Source: an uncultured Sphingomonas sp. (GTDB taxonomy: Bacteria; Pseudomonadota; Alphaproteobacteria; Sphingomonadales; Sphingomonadaceae). From it: a stretch of DNA of 64,000 nucleotides. Where the stretch lies: the NCBI GenBank assembly GCA_946482655.1, contig CAMLSA010000003.1:12374-76373 (forward strand), in the 5' to 3' direction. The translations under genes and the position numbers were made by a program. The notes below the pieces were generated by a model. That model made no database searches, was not told the origin of the DNA, and saw only the letters and a program-made list of their open reading frames with translations. Numbering within the stretch: position 1 is the stretch's first letter; each line of letters opens with the position of its first letter. Of the stretch, positions 52,885 through 61,107 are shown one piece after another.

Positions 52885-53553
52885 TCACTTGGAGAGGGCG
52901 AGGGAATCGAGATTGGCCGGAGCAGGTGTCTTGGGCTTGAATGCGCAGAGGTCGCGGACCGGGCAGCGCCAGCATTCGGGTTTGCGCGCCTTGCAGATAT
53001 AGCGACCGTGCAGGATCAGCCAGTGATGCGCGCCCCGCAGGAAGACCTTGGGGGTGACCTTTTCGAGCTTGCGCTCGACCTCGAGGACGTTCTTGCCTGG
53101 CGCGAGGCCGGTACGGTTGGCGACGCGGAAGATATGGGTGTCGACCGCGATTGTTTCCGCGCCGAATGCGGTGTTCATCACGACGTTGGCGGTCTTGCGG
53201 CCGACCCCAGGCAGCTCTTCCAGCGCCTCGCGGTTTCGCGGCACCTCGCCGCCAAATCTATCGACGAGGATCCGTGCCGCCGCGATCACGTTCCTCGCCT
53301 TGGTGTTGAACAGGCCGATCGTCTTGATGTGCTGCTTCAGCCCTTCTTCGCCGAGCTCGATCATCTGCCGAGGGGTCGTCACCTTCGCGAAGAGCGGTCC
53401 GGTCGCTTTGTTGACACCGACGTCGGTCGCCTGGGCCGACAGCGCCACCGCGACGAGCAGCGTATAGGGGTTCACATAGCTGAGTTCGGTTTCGGGCGAG
53501 GGATCGGCTTCGGCTAGCCGGCGGTAGAACTCGAAAATGTCGGCCTTCTTCAT
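52885..53553 (-). CDS. nth: Endonuclease III (DNA glycosylase/AP lyase)
   Basis: Endonuclease III of 222 residues, removing oxidised pyrimidines from DNA and cutting the abasic site. The helix-hairpin-helix LPGVGRKTANVVM holds the catalytic Lys, followed by the catalytic Asp in VDTHIFRVANR. The C-terminal 4Fe-4S cluster ligands follow the exact C-x6-C-x2-C-x5-C spacing in CKARKPECWRCPVRDLC. The ATG at 53553 overlaps the dapB stop (ATGA), so the two are co-translated. A longer in-frame start at 53607 would run into dapB and is unlikely. Confidence 0.97.
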   Translation of the reverse strand: MKKADIFEFYRRLAEADPSPETELSYVNPYTLLVAVALSAQATDVGVNKATGPLFAKVTTPRQMIELGEEGLKQHIKTIGLFNTKARNVIAAARILVDRFGGEVPRNREALEELPGVGRKTANVVMNTAFGAETIAVDTHIFRVANRTGLAPGKNVLEVERKLEKVTPKVFLRGAHHWLILHGRYICKARKPECWRCPVRDLCAFKPKTPAPANLDSLALSK

Positions 53554-54308
53554 AGACCGAGCACGTCGCCCATCGAATAGCGCCCAGCGGGCTTGCCTTC
53601 CATCCACAGACAGGCCTTCACCGCGCCGCGCGCGAAGATGGCGCGGTTCTCGGCACGATGGCCCAGCTCGATCCGTTCGCTCTCGCTCGCGAACACGACC
53701 ATATGGTCACCGGCTACCGATCCGCCGCGCAGGCTGGCGTAACCGATCGTGCCGATCTCGCGCGGCTCGTCGTTGCCGTGGCCGATCCGGTCGTAGCGGC
53801 TGAGATCCTGCAAGGTCGAGCCGCGGCCCTCGGCCGCCGAGGCGCCGAGCAGCAAAGCGGTGCCGGAGGGCGCGTCGACCTTGTGGCGATGGTGCATCTC
53901 GACGATTTCGATGTCCCAGTCGGTCCCGAGCCGCGCCGCCGCCTCCCGGACCAGGTAGCTGAGCAGATTGACCCCGAGCGACGTGTTCGCCGACTGGAGC
54001 ACGGGCAGGCCGCGCGCCACCGCGTTGTCGATCAGCTCGTGATGGCCGGGCTGGAGGCCGGTGGTGCCGATCACGAGTGGCACCCTCGCCGCCAGCGCTG
54101 CTTCGAGATGACCGGCGAGCGCTGTGGGTGCGGAGAAATCGACCAACACGTCACTGCCCGCCGCCAGCGCCGCGGCATCCTGATAGGGGCCATGGACGGC
54201 GCCCTGCAGATCGACGCCGCCGGCTACCGCGCCGCCCAGCTCGCCCGCCACATCGGCGATCGCGCGGCCCATCCGTCCGTTCGCGCCCAATATGCCGATC
54301 TTCGTCAT
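53550..54308 (-). CDS. dapB: 4-hydroxy-tetrahydrodipicolinate reductase
   Basis: Enzyme of 252 residues in the diaminopimelate/lysine pathway, reducing the DapA product with NAD(P)H. The N-terminal Rossmann motif is GILGANGRMGRAI. The substrate-binding and catalytic block EMHHRHKVDAPSGTALLLG has the catalytic His pair, Lys and the DAPSGTA loop. The final ALWMEGKPAGRYSMGDVLGL-like region is the usual C-terminus. Its TGA overlaps the nth start by four bases. It diverges from the DUF922 gene. Confidence 0.97.
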   Translation of the reverse strand: MTKIGILGANGRMGRAIADVAGELGGAVAGGVDLQGAVHGPYQDAAALAAGSDVLVDFSAPTALAGHLEAALAARVPLVIGTTGLQPGHHELIDNAVARGLPVLQSANTSLGVNLLSYLVREAAARLGTDWDIEIVEMHHRHKVDAPSGTALLLGASAAEGRGSTLQDLSRYDRIGHGNDEPREIGTIGYASLRGGSVAGDHMVVFASESERIELGHRAENRAIFARGAVKACLWMEGKPAGRYSMGDVLGL

Positions 54309-54438
54309 GCCATGCCCTATGCGTCGAAACTCCGGCGCTTCATGGGCGCGGCGCGGGCGCGACGCAAGAGTGGTGTGGCGGCTTCGCTCAGGCTGGCGTT
54401 CAGCTTCGCGTCATGCTGAAGTCGCTCAGGATGGCCCA

Positions 54439-55026
54439 ATGCGTGATGTGACGATGACCAGTGCGATGAGTGCGGGATGGCTTGCGGCTGTCGCGCTCAC
54501 TATCGCCGCATTGCCGATGGCCGTGAGTGCCTCGCCCTATGCGGGTATCCCCGGCATTCGCTTCCAATATTACGATATCGAGGGGAGCACGCCGGCCGAG
54601 ATCTACGCGTCGATGCGCGCGCGCTCGCCGATGGCGCGGAACGGCTCGATGGGCCTGGGGCGGACGACCTGGCAGATGGACGTCACCTGGCGCGAACGCT
54701 GGCGCGGCCCCACCTGCACGGTGTCGGAACCCAGGGCCCGCATGTCGATCTCCGTTCTGCTGCCGCGGCTGAGGACGGAAGAACTTACCCCTGAGGGTCT
54801 GGCCTATTGGCGCGCGGTCTTGAGGGGGCTGGATATCCACGAGGCCGGGCATGCCCGTATCGCCTGGGACCATCGCAACGATTTCTACAAGGCCGCAGCC
54901 GGCGCGAGTTGCAAGACCATCGAGCAGGTCGCCAAGCGGGTGCAGGCCCGGGTCTCCGCGCTGCAGGCCGCCTATGATCGCCAAACACGGCACGGCGAGT
55001 TGCAGACACCGGAACTGGAGCTATAG
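54439..55026 (+). CDS. Exported DUF922 family protein with HExxH-like motif
   Basis: Protein of 195 residues. A signal peptide ends near residue 30 (PMAVSAS). The DUF922 domain has YYDIEGSTPAEIYASMRAR, then TWQMDVTWRER, and the metal-protease-like motif HEAGHARIAWDH near residue 138. DUF922 members are predicted secreted zinc-dependent proteases, but activity has not been shown for this type. A further frame extends upstream to 54292, but the ATG at 54439 is followed directly by the signal peptide. The next gene starts 7 bp after its stop. Confidence 0.82.
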   Translation: MRDVTMTSAMSAGWLAAVALTIAALPMAVSASPYAGIPGIRFQYYDIEGSTPAEIYASMRARSPMARNGSMGLGRTTWQMDVTWRERWRGPTCTVSEPRARMSISVLLPRLRTEELTPEGLAYWRAVLRGLDIHEAGHARIAWDHRNDFYKAAAGASCKTIEQVAKRVQARVSALQAAYDRQTRHGELQTPELEL

Positions 55027-55033
55027 CGGCGCG

Positions 55034-55531
55034 ATGATGATTCGTCCCGAAACACCTATGGATGCGGAGGCGATCGGCGGCGTCATCCAGGCGGCGTTCG
55101 AAACAGCCGGGCATAGCTCCGGAACTGAGGCCGCGATTGTCGAGGCACTGAGGAAGACCGACGCGCTCACCATTTCGCTGGTAGCCGACGATCATGGCCG
55201 GGTGGTCGGCCATGTCGCCTTTTCGCCAGTCAGCATCGATGGGCGACCGGGCGACTGGTATGGTTTGGGGCCGGTATCGGTGCTGCCGAGCCGTCAGCGA
55301 GGCGGCATCGGCGCGGCGATGATCCGCGACGGCCTCGAGCGACTGGAGGCCGCCGGCGCGGCGGGGTGCGTCGTGCTCGGTGATCCCGATTATTATCGGC
55401 GGTTCGGCTTCGTCCACGACCACCGCCTGCTGTACGGCGGCGCCCCGCCCGAATATTTCCAACGGCTTTCCTTCTCCGGCGGCTGTCCGGCGGGGGAGGT
55501 TCGATATCATCCGGGCTTCGATGCGGGCTGA
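55034..55531 (+). CDS. GNAT-family N-acetyltransferase
   Basis: Acetyltransferase of 165 residues. It starts MIRPETPMDAEAIGGVIQAAF. The acetyl-CoA-binding motif is GLGPVSVLPSRQRGGIGAAM (residues 75-94), and DPDYYRRFGFVHDH follows in the usual motif-B position. It moves an acetyl group from acetyl-CoA to an amine; the acceptor is unknown. YhbS-like family members have exactly this pattern. The start lies 7 bp after the DUF922 gene, so they are probably co-transcribed. ATG 55034 and 55037 are both possible. Confidence 0.9.
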   Translation: MMIRPETPMDAEAIGGVIQAAFETAGHSSGTEAAIVEALRKTDALTISLVADDHGRVVGHVAFSPVSIDGRPGDWYGLGPVSVLPSRQRGGIGAAMIRDGLERLEAAGAAGCVVLGDPDYYRRFGFVHDHRLLYGGAPPEYFQRLSFSGGCPAGEVRYHPGFDAG

Positions 55532-55585
55532 GCGCTTGCTAAGCTCCGATTTGCGCTGTGGGTGCACCGGCTTATCATGCCGGCC

Positions 55586-56305
55586 ATGAACGACATCACG
55601 AACATCGTCATCCTCACCGGCGCGGGTGTCTCCGCCGAAAGCGGGCTGAACACCTTTCGCGGCCCCGGCGGGCTGTGGGAAGGGCATCGGGTAGAGGATA
55701 TCTGCACGCCCGAGGCACTCGCCACCAATCGGGCGCTGGTGCTCGACTTCTATGACCAGCGGCGCGCGGCGCTCGGCACCGTTCATCCCAATCCGGCGCA
55801 TGAGGCGCTCGCGCGGCTCGATGGGGAGTGGACGGGCGGGCTGCTGATCGTCACCCAGAATGTCGACGACCTGCACGAGCGGGCAGGGGCGAAACGTATG
55901 CTCCACATGCACGGTGAGCTGATGTCGGCCTTGTGCGAGGCGTGCGGCGTGCGGGCGCCATTCGGTGGCACGATGCTGGGCGATCCGGTTTGCGGAGCCT
56001 GTGGAAGCAAGGGTTCGCTTCGCCCCGACATCGTCTTTTTCGGCGAAATTCCCTATGACATGGAGCGGATCGAAGCGGCGCTGGCGCGCGCCGACCTGTT
56101 CGTCTCGATCGGGACGTCGGGCGCCGTTTATCCCGCCGCCGGTTTCGTGCGGATGGCGCGGCATTATGGCGCCGACACGCTCGAGCTTAATCTGGAGCCG
56201 TCCGGCGGAAGCTTCCATTTCCATGAAAGCCGGATGGGTCCGGCGAGCGTGCTGGTCGGCGAATGGGTCAATGAAGTGCTGGCGGGTACCGGAATCACAC
56301 GATAG
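55586..56305 (+). CDS. cobB: NAD-dependent deacylase, class III sirtuin
   Basis: Sirtuin of 239 residues that removes acyl groups from lysines using NAD+. The NAD motif is TGAGVSAESGLNTFRG at residues 11-26. TQNVDDLHERAG follows at 90, and the catalytic His is at 109 in HMHGE. Zinc ligands are in CEACG and CGACG. Tyr56 and Arg59 (DFYDQRR) match the residues that bind succinyl or malonyl groups in class III enzymes, so desuccinylase activity is expected. Starts at 55562 and 55577 are in frame; the ATG at 55586 gives the usual N-terminus. Confidence 0.95.
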   Translation: MNDITNIVILTGAGVSAESGLNTFRGPGGLWEGHRVEDICTPEALATNRALVLDFYDQRRAALGTVHPNPAHEALARLDGEWTGGLLIVTQNVDDLHERAGAKRMLHMHGELMSALCEACGVRAPFGGTMLGDPVCGACGSKGSLRPDIVFFGEIPYDMERIEAALARADLFVSIGTSGAVYPAAGFVRMARHYGADTLELNLEPSGGSFHFHESRMGPASVLVGEWVNEVLAGTGITR

Positions 56306-56411
56306 GGTCGTACTGCGCTGAAATATGATGCGCACGTAACGAAAGCTGTTACGTTGATACCAGAATCATAACAAATCGCCTACGAAGCGGGCGATAGGGG
56401 AGAGAGAGACT

Positions 56412-56744
56412 ATGGCTGCCATTTCGCCGGCTGTTATTTTCATGCTGGTTATTTCCGCGCTTTCGCAGACACTTGGTGTTTTGCTGCTGCCGCTGACCCG
56501 CGGGCTTACCGCGCCGTTGCCGACCCTGGGCTCGGCGCTCGCGTTCCTTTTCGGCATCGGCCTGATGGCACGCATCGCACATTCGGGTGTCAGCCTCGGC
56601 GTGCTCGTTCCGATACTGGCGGCGACGGTGCCGCTCGGTGCGATCGCCGTCAGCATCTTGTTCTTTGGCGAGGCCGCCTCGGTCGCCAAGATCGGAACGC
56701 TCATCCTCGCCTGCGTCCTGATCGGCGTCGCCAACCTGCTCTAA
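56412..56744 (+). CDS. Small SMR/EmrE-like membrane protein lacking the usual Glu
   Basis: Membrane protein of 110 residues with four predicted transmembrane helices (about residues 6-26, 36-56, 60-82, 86-108). Size and layout match small multidrug resistance proteins, ending LFFGEAASVAKIGTLILACVLIGVANLL. The proton- and drug-binding Glu of helix 1 (EmrE Glu14) has no acidic counterpart; helix 1 reads MLVISALSQTLGVLLL. It may be a non-drug exporter subunit or a divergent family member. GGGGAGAGAGA precedes the ATG. It converges on era with a 3-bp gap. Confidence 0.75.
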   Translation: MAAISPAVIFMLVISALSQTLGVLLLPLTRGLTAPLPTLGSALAFLFGIGLMARIAHSGVSLGVLVPILAATVPLGAIAVSILFFGEAASVAKIGTLILACVLIGVANLL

Positions 56745-56747
56745 CCG

Positions 56748-57641
56748 TCATTCGACCCAGTCGAGACCGATGTCGCGGTATAGCCCGCGATCCTCTTCCC
56801 ATTTCTCGGCGACCTTGACGTGCAGGAACAGGTGGACCTTGCGCTCGAGCAGCCGTTCGAGCTCGGCGCGCGCGCGCGAGCCGATCTCCTTGAGGCGGAC
56901 ACCGCGCTTGCCAAGCACGATCGCTTTCTGCGTGCCGCGCGCGACCAGTATCTGCTGGTGGATCGCGACCGATCCGTCCTTGCGCTCCTCATATTTCTCG
57001 GTTTCGACCGCCGAGGCATAGGGAAGCTCGGCGTGAAGCTGGAGATAGAGCTGCTCGCGGGTCACCTCGGCGGCGAGCATCCGATCGGTCGCGTCGGAGA
57101 CCTGCTCCTCGGGGAAATGCCAGGGGCCCTCGGGCATGCGCGCCGCCAGCGCCTTCCCCAGATCCTCGACTCCGTCCCCGGTGGTCGCCGAGATCATGAA
57201 GATCGCTTCGGGCGCCAGCTTCTCCTGGAGCCGGGTCGCCATTTCGAGCAGCGGACCCTTGTCGGCGATGTCGACCTTGTTGAGCACCAGAATCTTGGGC
57301 TCGCGGCGCGCGGCGAGCGTTTCCAGCAGCTCGGCGATGCGATGAGTGATCCCGGTCTTGGCGTCGATCACCAACGCGATCAGGTCGGCGTCCTGCGCCC
57401 CGCTCCAGGCGGCGGCCACCATCGCCCGGTCGAGCCGGCGGCGCGGAGCGAAGATGCCGGGTGTGTCGACCAGCAATATCTGGCTCTCGCCTGCGATCGC
57501 GACACCAATCAGCCGGGTCCGCGTGGTCTGCGCCTTGGGGCTGACGATCGCGACCTTCTGGCCGACGAGCGCATTGACCAAGGTCGATTTGCCGGCGTTG
57601 GGGGCGCCGACCACGGCAACGAAACCGCAGCGTTGGGTCAT
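56748..57641 (-). CDS. era: GTPase Era (ribosome assembly)
   Basis: Era of 297 residues. GTPase motifs: G1 GAPNAGKST, G3 DTPGIF, G4 NKVD. The C-terminal KH domain, carrying VLGKRGVRLKEIGSRARAEL, binds the 3' end of 16S rRNA. It helps 30S subunit maturation. The ATG at 57641 overlaps the rnc stop by four bases, the well-known rnc-era coupling. All expected regions are present with no irregularity. Confidence 0.97.
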   Translation of the reverse strand: MTQRCGFVAVVGAPNAGKSTLVNALVGQKVAIVSPKAQTTRTRLIGVAIAGESQILLVDTPGIFAPRRRLDRAMVAAAWSGAQDADLIALVIDAKTGITHRIAELLETLAARREPKILVLNKVDIADKGPLLEMATRLQEKLAPEAIFMISATTGDGVEDLGKALAARMPEGPWHFPEEQVSDATDRMLAAEVTREQLYLQLHAELPYASAVETEKYEERKDGSVAIHQQILVARGTQKAIVLGKRGVRLKEIGSRARAELERLLERKVHLFLHVKVAEKWEEDRGLYRDIGLDWVE

Positions 57642-58306
57642 GACAATTGCTCCAGCAGCGCCTTGGCGGCGGCGGTTTCGGCTTCCTGCTTCGACGCGCC
57701 TTCGGCGCTCGCCTCGGCCCGTCCGGGGATCGTCACCGTGACGGTGAAGCGTGGTGCGTGATGCGGGCCGGTGCGTGCGCCCATCGCATAGATAGGAGGC
57801 CTGCAGCGATTGGCCGCGGCCCATTCCTGAAGCGCCGACTTGGGATGCTTTGGGGCCTGTAGCTGCCCTGTCACCTTTTCGGACCAGGCGCGTCGGACGA
57901 ATGCGGTCGCGGCAGGCAGGCCGGCTTCGAGATAAAGCGCGCCGATCAGCGCCTCGACCACGTCGCCGAGGACATTGTCGCTCTCGACCGCGCCGTCGTC
58001 CCGGGCCTGCTTGCCCAGCTTCATGTGAGTCTGGACGCTGATCTCGCGGCCGATCTCGGCGCAGGTCTCGCGGCTGACGATCGCATTGAGGCGGCGAGAT
58101 AATTTCCCCTCCGGCTCGTCGGGAAAAATCTCGTAGAGCCAATTGGCGGCAACCAGCCCGAGCACCCTGTCGCCGAGGAATTCGAGCCGCTCGTAATGGG
58201 CCGGTCCATGGCTGCCATGAGTCAGCGCGCGCTGGAACAGCGCGATGTCTTTCGGGCTGTGGCCCAACGTTGAATTGATCCAGTCACGGAGAGCGTCGTC
58301 GTTCAT
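57638..58306 (-). CDS. rnc: Ribonuclease III
   Basis: RNase III of 222 residues, cutting double-stranded RNA in rRNA and mRNA processing. The signature ERLEFLGDRVLGLVAA lies near residue 39. The second acidic cluster is in NVLGDVVEALIGALYLEAG. A double-stranded RNA-binding domain covers about residues 150-222 (SALQEWAAANR to the end). It is followed by era with a 4-bp overlap. It diverges from the small DUF4169 gene. Confidence 0.97.
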   Translation of the reverse strand: MNDDALRDWINSTLGHSPKDIALFQRALTHGSHGPAHYERLEFLGDRVLGLVAANWLYEIFPDEPEGKLSRRLNAIVSRETCAEIGREISVQTHMKLGKQARDDGAVESDNVLGDVVEALIGALYLEAGLPAATAFVRRAWSEKVTGQLQAPKHPKSALQEWAAANRCRPPIYAMGARTGPHHAPRFTVTVTIPGRAEASAEGASKQEAETAAAKALLEQLS

Positions 58307-58370
58307 GCGGCGCGCTCCTAGCCCATAGAAGGGATTGCGTCACCTCCGGCGCGGCGGCAGGGGTTTGCAG

Positions 58371-58550
58371 ATGGGCGATCTGATCAACCTCAACAAGGCA
58401 CGCAAGGCGAAGGCCAAATCTGTGGCGACTGCTGCAGCACAGGCCAATCGCGCGAAATTCGGACGGGCGAAGGCCGAAAAGGAGCGCGACAAGACAGAGA
58501 AGGCGCGGGCGGCTAAACTGCTCGATGGGACGAAGCTGGAGAAGGATTGA
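58371..58550 (+). CDS. DUF4169 family small basic protein
   Basis: Protein of 59 residues with the DUF4169 pattern: GDLINLNKARKAKAK at the N-terminus, followed by a long charged helix rich in Ala, Lys, Arg and Glu (AKAEKERDKTEKARAAK). It is likely a single helix or coiled coil. The function is unknown; the family is alphaproteobacterial. The ATG at 58371 fits the family start, whereas the frame could be extended to 58335. It diverges from rnc. Confidence 0.8.
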   Translation: MGDLINLNKARKAKAKSVATAAAQANRAKFGRAKAEKERDKTEKARAAKLLDGTKLEKD

Positions 58551-58557
58551 CGATCCC

Positions 58558-58833
58558 TTAGCCGGCCATCACCATCATCGTCGCCAGCGCGGCGGCGCTG
58601 CCGCCCCACAGCAGCACGGCCACGCCGACGAAACGAGTCAGTGCGCGGCGGCGTTCGGCCGGGTCGGCGATGAAGCCCTCGGCCGTGCGCTCGGCAAGCA
58701 TCCGCTGGAGCGCGTGGGCGGGGGAGGGGACATGCTCGGCGACGACATCGGCGCTGAACGCGACAAGACGGCCCCTGGTGCGCCGTTCGTTGAATGGGGC
58801 CGCTTCGAACTCGGACTTTTGCTTCAACGCCAT
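58558..58833 (-). CDS. Small membrane protein of unknown function
   Basis: Protein of 91 residues. A charged N-terminal two thirds (FEAAPFNERRTRGRLVAFSA, then LQRMLAERTAEGFIADPAER) is followed by one C-terminal transmembrane helix (VGVAVLLWGGSAAALATMMVM). AGGAGG sits 5-6 bases before the ATG at 58833, which settles the start against the ATG at 58854. It follows fliS on the same strand, and converges on the DUF4169 gene with a 7-bp gap. I cannot name a family; the position suggests possible co-transcription with the flagellar genes. Confidence 0.7.
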   Translation of the reverse strand: MALKQKSEFEAAPFNERRTRGRLVAFSADVVAEHVPSPAHALQRMLAERTAEGFIADPAERRRALTRFVGVAVLLWGGSAAALATMMVMAG

Positions 58834-58887
58834 GCTCGCCTCCTGCCGTGCCATGATGCGGCCGATAACGTTAAGAGAGTGTGAAGA

Positions 58888-59286
58888 TCAGCCGATCTGC
58901 TCCCACGCCTCGACAATCGGCGAGAGATAGCCGCGCGCCTGCTCGATCATGGCGGGATCATTGTCGCGTCCGCCCTGCTGCACGAGGCGGCGCGCTTCGC
59001 GATAGAGCCTTGCGAGATTGACCGCTATCTCGCCGCCATTGTTGAAATCGAGGCTGGTTTCGAGCGCCAGCAGAATGGTCGAGGCGCGGGCCTGCTTGTC
59101 GATCGCCTTGGTCCGATTGCCGGCGCGCTGCGCCGCGGCCATGATCTCGAGCGCCTTCATCAACTCCTCGAACAAGATGCCGACCAGCCGATGCGGCGAG
59201 GCGCCCTCGACCTGGCTTTCGAGATCGACGGCTTGATAGCGCATCTTCGCGCCTCCCTGCGCGCCATAGCCACTGCTCATGAACAT
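58888..59286 (-). CDS. fliS: Flagellin export chaperone FliS
   Basis: FliS of 132 residues, which binds flagellin's C-terminus in the cytosol and prevents premature polymerisation before export. The family pattern is clear: MRYQAVDLESQVEGASPHRL, then LFEELMKALEIMAAAQRAG, then the central IDKQARASTILLALETSLDF. It is all-helical. It lies 32 bp downstream of fliD and is presumably transcribed with it from the sigma-28-type promoter. Confidence 0.95.
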   Translation of the reverse strand: MFMSSGYGAQGGAKMRYQAVDLESQVEGASPHRLVGILFEELMKALEIMAAAQRAGNRTKAIDKQARASTILLALETSLDFNNGGEIAVNLARLYREARRLVQQGGRDNDPAMIEQARGYLSPIVEAWEQIG

Positions 59287-59318
59287 CGCGTTTCCCTCTT
59301 CGTCGCGGGGGGTTGAAA

Positions 59319-60950
59319 TCAGTTGCCGCCGTCGTTCGTCCAGAGCTTGATCTGCTGGTTCAGATAGCTCTGGGTCGAACTGTAAGCGAGCAGCGCGCTC
59401 TGCATCCTGGTGAACTGCGCGGTCAGCTGGGCACGATAGCTCTCGTCCTTCGCCGAGAGTTTCTCGCGCGCGTCGGTGATCGCGGCCGTCTCGTTCTCGA
59501 GCTTCTTCTGCGCGACCGTCAGCTGGCCGCCCGAGGAGGTCAGGTCCTTCTTGATTGCATCGAGCGCGCCCTGCAGCCCCAGGTCGATCGTGATCGTCGC
59601 GCTGGAGACGGCGCCCAGAACGTCGAACGACAGTCCATAGGCAGCCGAGGTGAAGGAGGCCGTGACGCCCGTGGGGCCCTGCGGCAGCGTGAAGCCGCCG
59701 TCCAGGGTGGCCGACGCATTGGTCGTGCCGTCACCCGGCGTCGCGTTGGTGACGGTATAGATGCCGCCCTTGGTCTTGCCGACGTCGCTGGTAACCTTGA
59801 TCAGCGCGCTGCTGCTGCGCTGGCCCGGATTGAACATCGCCTCGACGGCATCGGGATTGGTCGTCATGATCGACGCCAGCTTGCCGCTGTTCAGGCTGAG
59901 CGTGCCGTCGCGATTGGTCGAAACGCCGATCTCGGCAAGGGTAGTGGGGCTGCCGTCGGTCACGTAGGTCAGCTTGGTCGAAGTCAGCGCGCCGAGCCGC
60001 TGGACGAGCGAGCGGATGCCGGCATCGCCGCGCAACGAACCGTCGATGCCGGTCATCGACGTCAGTGTCGCCTTCATCTCGTTATAGGCGGCGACGAAGT
60101 CGCTCACCGCCTGCTTGATGGCATCGACGGGCTGACTCGATCCGATCGTGACGGTGGTGCCCGGCGCGGCAGATGCGAGATCGATCTTCACGCCCTCGAT
60201 CACGTCGCTGAAGCTGTTGCTGGATTTGCTCAATGCGACGCCGTCCACGGTCAGCTGGGCATTCCGCGCCTCCTGCTGGAGCGTCAGACCGGTGATGTTC
60301 TGAGGATCATAGCTGTTGGGATCATAGACGAACCGATCCAGCTCGCCGGGATTGCCGCTGGTCATGGTCAGCGAGAAGGCGTTCTCCGCGCCGGTCGCGC
60401 CCTTGACCACCAGCCGGGTGCCCATGGAATCGGTGACGGTGCTCGCGGTGACGTTGAGGCCGGCATCCTTGATCGCCTTGGCGAGGCCGGCGAGCGAATT
60501 ATTTTCGGCGGTGATCGTGATCGTCTTGGTCTGGCTGCCGACGGTCAGGCTCAGTGTGCCCAGGCCCACCTCCGCTGCGGGGCCGGCGAGCGGCGCGCCG
60601 GTAAGCGTTTGCGCGGTAGCGAGCTGATCGACCTGGATTGTCGCCGACAGTCCGTTCAAGCGCGCGCCGGCCAGCGCGCCGACCTTGACGATCGAGCTGT
60701 TCGAGCTGGTCGGTTGAGTGAACAGCGTACCGCTCGATACGAGGTTCGCCAGCGATCCGGAAAAGGCCGTGACCGAATTGACCGCATTGGCCAGATCCGA
60801 AATCTTGCTGCTGTTGGCGGTTTCGCGGTTCGTCAGCGCCTTCTGCTTGTCGGCGATCGCGGCCGCGGCAAGCTGATCGACGAGCGAGCCGGTGTCGATG
60901 CTGGAGGCTCCCAGCGACGTGAGAATGGACGAGCCGATCGACGTAACCAT
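59319..60950 (-). CDS. fliD: Flagellar filament cap protein FliD
   Basis: Filament-capping protein of 543 residues that adds flagellin monomers at the filament tip. The N-terminal D0 region reads GSSILTSLGASSIDTGSLVDQL with a following coiled coil (IADKQKALTNRETANSSKI). The C-terminal D0 has a second coiled coil and ends FTRMQSALLAYSSTQSYLNQQI. The centre is variable and rich in Thr, Ser and Gly, as usual. GAGGTGG precedes the ATG at 60950; an upstream in-frame start at 60986 lies at the promoter. fliS follows. Confidence 0.95.
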   Translation of the reverse strand: MVTSIGSSILTSLGASSIDTGSLVDQLAAAAIADKQKALTNRETANSSKISDLANAVNSVTAFSGSLANLVSSGTLFTQPTSSNSSIVKVGALAGARLNGLSATIQVDQLATAQTLTGAPLAGPAAEVGLGTLSLTVGSQTKTITITAENNSLAGLAKAIKDAGLNVTASTVTDSMGTRLVVKGATGAENAFSLTMTSGNPGELDRFVYDPNSYDPQNITGLTLQQEARNAQLTVDGVALSKSSNSFSDVIEGVKIDLASAAPGTTVTIGSSQPVDAIKQAVSDFVAAYNEMKATLTSMTGIDGSLRGDAGIRSLVQRLGALTSTKLTYVTDGSPTTLAEIGVSTNRDGTLSLNSGKLASIMTTNPDAVEAMFNPGQRSSSALIKVTSDVGKTKGGIYTVTNATPGDGTTNASATLDGGFTLPQGPTGVTASFTSAAYGLSFDVLGAVSSATITIDLGLQGALDAIKKDLTSSGGQLTVAQKKLENETAAITDAREKLSAKDESYRAQLTAQFTRMQSALLAYSSTQSYLNQQIKLWTNDGGN

Positions 60951-60974
60951 TTGAATCACCACCTCGTGCTGCCG

Positions 60975-61001
60975 ATAACGGCGCATTGAAAGCGGTGTTT
61001 A
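60975..61001 (-). promoter_or_regulatory. Sigma-28 (FliA)-type promoter for fliD-fliS
   Basis: Reading on the minus strand, TAAACACC (61001-60994) is followed after 11 bases by GCCGTTAT (60982-60975). The consensus is TAAAGTTT-N11-GCCGATAA, so spacing is exact and the main boxes match at TAAA and GCCG. It would start transcription about 18 bases before the fliD ATG, consistent with a late flagellar gene. Confidence 0.45.
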
Positions 61002-61107
61002 GCAGGCCAAGTCCTTTTAATTTCCTAACGGGCGCTAAGCGTCTTTGTTTACCTCAAGCTGCGGCGGTCGCCTCCACGATGCCGCCCCCGGGTGTTTGAG
61101 GGCTGGA

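Noticed and set aside
58861..58868. GCCGATAA, an exact sigma-28 -10 box on the plus strand
   Set aside because: No TAAA box at the required distance upstream, and only antisense flagellar genes lie downstream.
59313..60989. Plus-strand frame of 558 codons opposite fliD
   Set aside because: Arg/Gly/Asp-rich shadow of the Thr/Ser-rich FliD sequence; no motif.
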